A DNA stretch of 6,834 nt from Armatimonadota bacterium (GTDB lineage Bacteria; Armatimonadota; Zipacnadia; Zipacnadales; FEN-943). A model generated the notes under the pieces. It was given only the letters and a program-made list of their open reading frames with translations. It was not told where the DNA came from and searched no databases. The stretch covers positions 1-6,834 of the forward strand of contig JANZZA010000140.1 of assembly GCA_026419655.1 (NCBI GenBank). The letters are read 5' to 3'. Below, one piece after another: positions 5,057-6,834 of the stretch. The first letter of the stretch is position 1. The number at the start of each line of letters is the position of its first letter. A program made the translations under genes and the position numbers.

Positions 5057-5172
5057 GACTGTTGCAAAAAGCTCCTTTGGTGGCTGCCGGATGCAGAAGG
5101 CTGTGCCTTCGCGGCCCAGGGTTGTGCCTGGTGAGGAAACTGACGCGCGCAAAGGGAGGTTGCGCAACAGTC
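5057..5172. mobile_element. ~116-bp element E, distant copy of the GACTGTTGCAAAA family
   Basis: The left end is GACTGTTGCAAAAAGCTCC at 5057 and the right end TTGCGCAACAGTC at 5160-5172. The inverted repeat continues imperfectly through CTCC-TTTG on the left and CAAAGGGAGG on the right, about 23 bp per arm. Size matches elements A-D about 2.7 kb away. It lies 26 bases after the terminator. No target duplication is certain; no coding capacity. Confidence 0.7.
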
Positions 5173-5504
5173 ACACTGGGGACTTTACTGGGCGGCCTGT
5201 ACAAGTCGCACGCTGGCTGCCTCCTGGGCCGCCCCGCGCTCCAAGCGATAACCGCGAGCTGCCGCGCTAGCGGACGTCTGTCGCCTTAACAGATGCGCCC
5301 CCTGCTCGCAGGCTTGTCCGATTTTCAAGTACTTTGCTCCCAGTCGAAGGGCCACAACCATGGCGACACCCAATTTTCCCCGTTTTTACACACGAGACTG
5401 TGCACTACCTTTCTTCAAAGAGTGTTGTCCCGGAGCGAGCGGAGTGCTAAAATGGTTTTGCTTGAGTTGCCAAATCGCTATCATTCATTATCCGAGGTAT
5501 AGCC
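5173..5504. other. 332-bp spacer upstream of the unknown gene
   Basis: No supported gene. An 8-bp inverted repeat GGGCGGCC (5190-5197) / GGCCGCCC (5227-5234) can form a hairpin close to element E. A minus-strand open frame at 5185-5373 has a TTG start, or an internal ATG at 5361, and no recognisable features. A weak promoter candidate near the 3' end is listed separately. Confidence 0.5.
5462..5491 (+). promoter_or_regulatory. Weak sigma-70-like promoter candidate
   Basis: TTGAGT (5462-5467) and CATTAT (5486-5491) are 18 bases apart, in the AT-richer patch just before the unknown gene. A start site here would leave a very short leader before the GAGG ribosome binding site at 5494-5497, so the fit is marginal and transcription may begin further upstream. 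Confidence 0.2.
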
Positions 5505-6023
5505 TTGGCAGCAGAACAGGTTCCCGAACCTCTTGCAATTGTGCGGGACAGGCTGATAAGGCTCCTCGCGAGCCTGCAACACCCGCAGGAGCGCCGCATC
5601 GGCTACGGCAACGTGCGTCACGAGTTTTCCGAATGGGGCGAGGGTGAGGATCGTCACACCAACATCGCCGTCATCTACGAAATCCCCGGCGGCTCCACCT
5701 GCCAGTTCAACGTCTCCTACAGTCACAAGGACAATCGGTTCACCTACCTGGACTGGGACACAGGGGACCGGGTGGAGACCACGTCGCCTGAGGCTGTGCT
5801 ACGGGCCCTCGAAAATGAATTGCACGCCATCCCGGCAAGGCGCCACGAGAGCCTCCTGGCCCAGGTAGACCGCTGGCTGGGGGATGGGATGACCCGCAGC
5901 GATGTGTTTGCTCAGCTCAACAAGCTGCTCCAGGCCGAGTTCCTGGGCGGGCGCATCAACAACCGCGAGCTGGGCGATGCCGTCCAGCACGTGGTTCGCC
6001 GGGTAAGCCAGGCGGCGCGGTGA
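5505..6023 (+). CDS. Uncharacterised 172-aa cytoplasmic protein
   Basis: I do not recognise this protein. It has no signal peptide or membrane segment, and a single cysteine (C66). Predicted layout: amphipathic helix at about 8-25; a polar, charged stretch with aromatics (HEFSEWGEGEDRH, 39-51); a beta-rich part with NIAVIYEIPGG, CQFNVSYSHKDNRFTYLDWDTGD (53-88); then helices to the end, with a possible dimerising or DNA-contacting Arg-rich tail. The start is TTG at 5505: GAGG at 5494-5497 sits seven bases before it, the frame is open upstream only to a stop at 5463, and no ATG or GTG lies between. Codon use looks coding, with G/C at most third positions. The epimerase gene starts 31 bases after its stop in the same direction, suggesting co-transcription. 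No function is proposed. Confidence 0.75.
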   Translation: MAAEQVPEPLAIVRDRLIRLLASLQHPQERRIGYGNVRHEFSEWGEGEDRHTNIAVIYEIPGGSTCQFNVSYSHKDNRFTYLDWDTGDRVETTSPEAVLRALENELHAIPARRHESLLAQVDRWLGDGMTRSDVFAQLNKLLQAEFLGGRINNRELGDAVQHVVRRVSQAAR

Positions 6024-6054
6024 AGGCCGACCGTGCCAGCCGGAGTCGCAGGCC

Positions 6055-6834
6055 ATGCGTGTCCTGGTCACGGGTGGGGCAGGAAACGTTGGGCGCCGCG
6101 TTGTTGGCCTCCTGGCAACGCATTTCGACGTTACAGTGTATGACCTGGTCCCGCCGCCAGCGGACCTGCCAGCGCGCTTCCTGCGTGGGGACATCCTCGA
6201 TTCGGCTTCCCTTCACTGGGCCATGCGTGACCAAGAAGCCGTCGTGCATCTGGCAGCTTTCCCCGTTCCCGGCCGCGTCTCGGACGATTCCGTCATGCAC
6301 GTCAACGTTCTCGGCACGCAGCGAGTAGTCGAGGCAGCAGCCTTCGGCTCCCCTCGGCGCCTGGTTATGGCCAGCTCCGATTCAGTCTACGGTTTCGTCT
6401 TTGGCCAGGGGCGCATCCGGCCCGCCTACGTACCAGTGGACGAGGAGCACCCTGTGCGCCCGGCGGACGCGTATGGGTTGAGCAAGTACCTCGGCGAGGA
6501 GATTTGCCGGCGCTATACCCGCAGTCACGGCCTGGAGACGGTCTGCCTGCGATATTGCTGGGTGTTCTGGGACGAGACCTACGCTGCCTTGCCCGCCTGG
6601 CAACGACAACCTGGAGCATTTCGCCAGCAGATGTGGGGTTATATTGACGTCAGAGATGTGGGCAGCGCGATTCTGGCAGCCCTACAATGCCCTGGGATCG
6701 AGCACGAGACCTTTCTGTTGAGCGCCAGGCGCAATTTCGTCGGGCAGCCGACCTTCGATCTGGTTCGGGAGTTCTGGGGGCCAGACGTGGAGCTGCGCTG
6801 CCCCGCCCTCTACGAGGAGACACCGGACGCTTCG
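6055..6834 (+). CDS. NAD-dependent epimerase/dehydratase, extended SDR (3' end cut by window edge)
   Basis: Extended short-chain dehydrogenase/reductase of the nucleotide-sugar epimerase/dehydratase type; relatives change the sugar part of UDP-, GDP- or dTDP-sugars in the cytoplasm. 260 residues are visible, about 80-90% of a typical 290-330. The N-terminal Rossmann motif is VTGGAGNVG (G7, G10, G13), and D30 after the second strand favours NAD over NADP. HLAAFP at 65-70 and HVNVLGTQRVVEAA at 82-95 are further family marks. Catalytic residues are Ser in MASSDSVYG (S107/S108/S110 region), Y140 and K144 in DAYGLSKYLGEE; YIDVRDV at 197-202 matches the usual late motif. The ATG at 6055 has GGAG nine bases upstream, 31 bases after the preceding stop. 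The insertion FVFGQGRIRPAYVP (113-127) is close to that of small NAD-dependent epimerases. The substrate cannot be read from the sequence. Confidence 0.9.
   Translation, partial: MRVLVTGGAGNVGRRVVGLLATHFDVTVYDLVPPPADLPARFLRGDILDSASLHWAMRDQEAVVHLAAFPVPGRVSDDSVMHVNVLGTQRVVEAAAFGSPRRLVMASSDSVYGFVFGQGRIRPAYVPVDEEHPVRPADAYGLSKYLGEEICRRYTRSHGLETVCLRYCWVFWDETYAALPAWQRQPGAFRQQMWGYIDVRDVGSAILAALQCPGIEHETFLLSARRNFVGQPTFDLVREFWGPDVELRCPALYEETPDAS

Noticed and set aside
5185..5373. 62-aa minus-strand frame with TTG or internal ATG start
   Set aside because: Short, no ribosome binding site and no family resemblance. It cannot be excluded but is not supportable.

Overview
The window is GC-rich bacterial chromosome, probably from a diderm (Gram-negative) organism. 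It carries a Kdo-8-phosphate-phosphatase-type HAD enzyme (lipopolysaccharide core), a MenA-like prenyltransferase (menaquinone) and a probable lipoprotein binding protein. No rRNA, tRNA, CRISPR array, transposase or phage gene was seen. The lineage cannot be fixed from this sequence; the spacers are unusually long and repeat-rich.

Layout. 1-523 (minus): 5' part of a UbiA-family, MenA-like prenyltransferase leaving the left edge. 524-1151: non-coding spacer with two copies of a ~57-bp repeat, a perfect 15-bp-stem hairpin and a ~118-bp interrupted palindrome. 1152-1646 (plus): KdsC-like HAD phosphatase. 1647-2366: space between convergent genes, filled with at least four ~117-bp elements ending in GACTGTTGCAAAA-type terminal inverted repeats, plus end fragments. 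2367-3488 (minus): eight-or-so-helix permease of the ArsP/DUF318 family. 3489-3986: divergent spacer with possible leader hairpins. 3987-4967 (plus): ModA-like periplasmic binding protein, probably lipid-anchored and unusually cysteine-rich, closed by a strong intrinsic terminator at 4995-5030. 5057-5172: a fifth ~117-bp element. 5505-6023 (plus): 172-aa protein of unknown function with a TTG start. 6055-6834 (plus): NAD-dependent epimerase/dehydratase running off the right edge, probably in one operon with the unknown gene.

How they may work together. The divergent permease (CSC motif in a membrane segment, CPC near its C-terminus) and binding protein (nine cysteines besides the lipobox, three of them in loops that line the ModA ligand cleft) look suited to a soft metal, metalloid or related thiol-reactive ligand. 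No ABC permease, ATPase or ArsR-type regulator is visible, so the partnership is inference. The other genes look like ordinary housekeeping or surface-sugar genes. The most distinctive DNA-level feature is the family of ~117-bp mobile-looking elements clustered between the convergent kdsC-like and permease genes.
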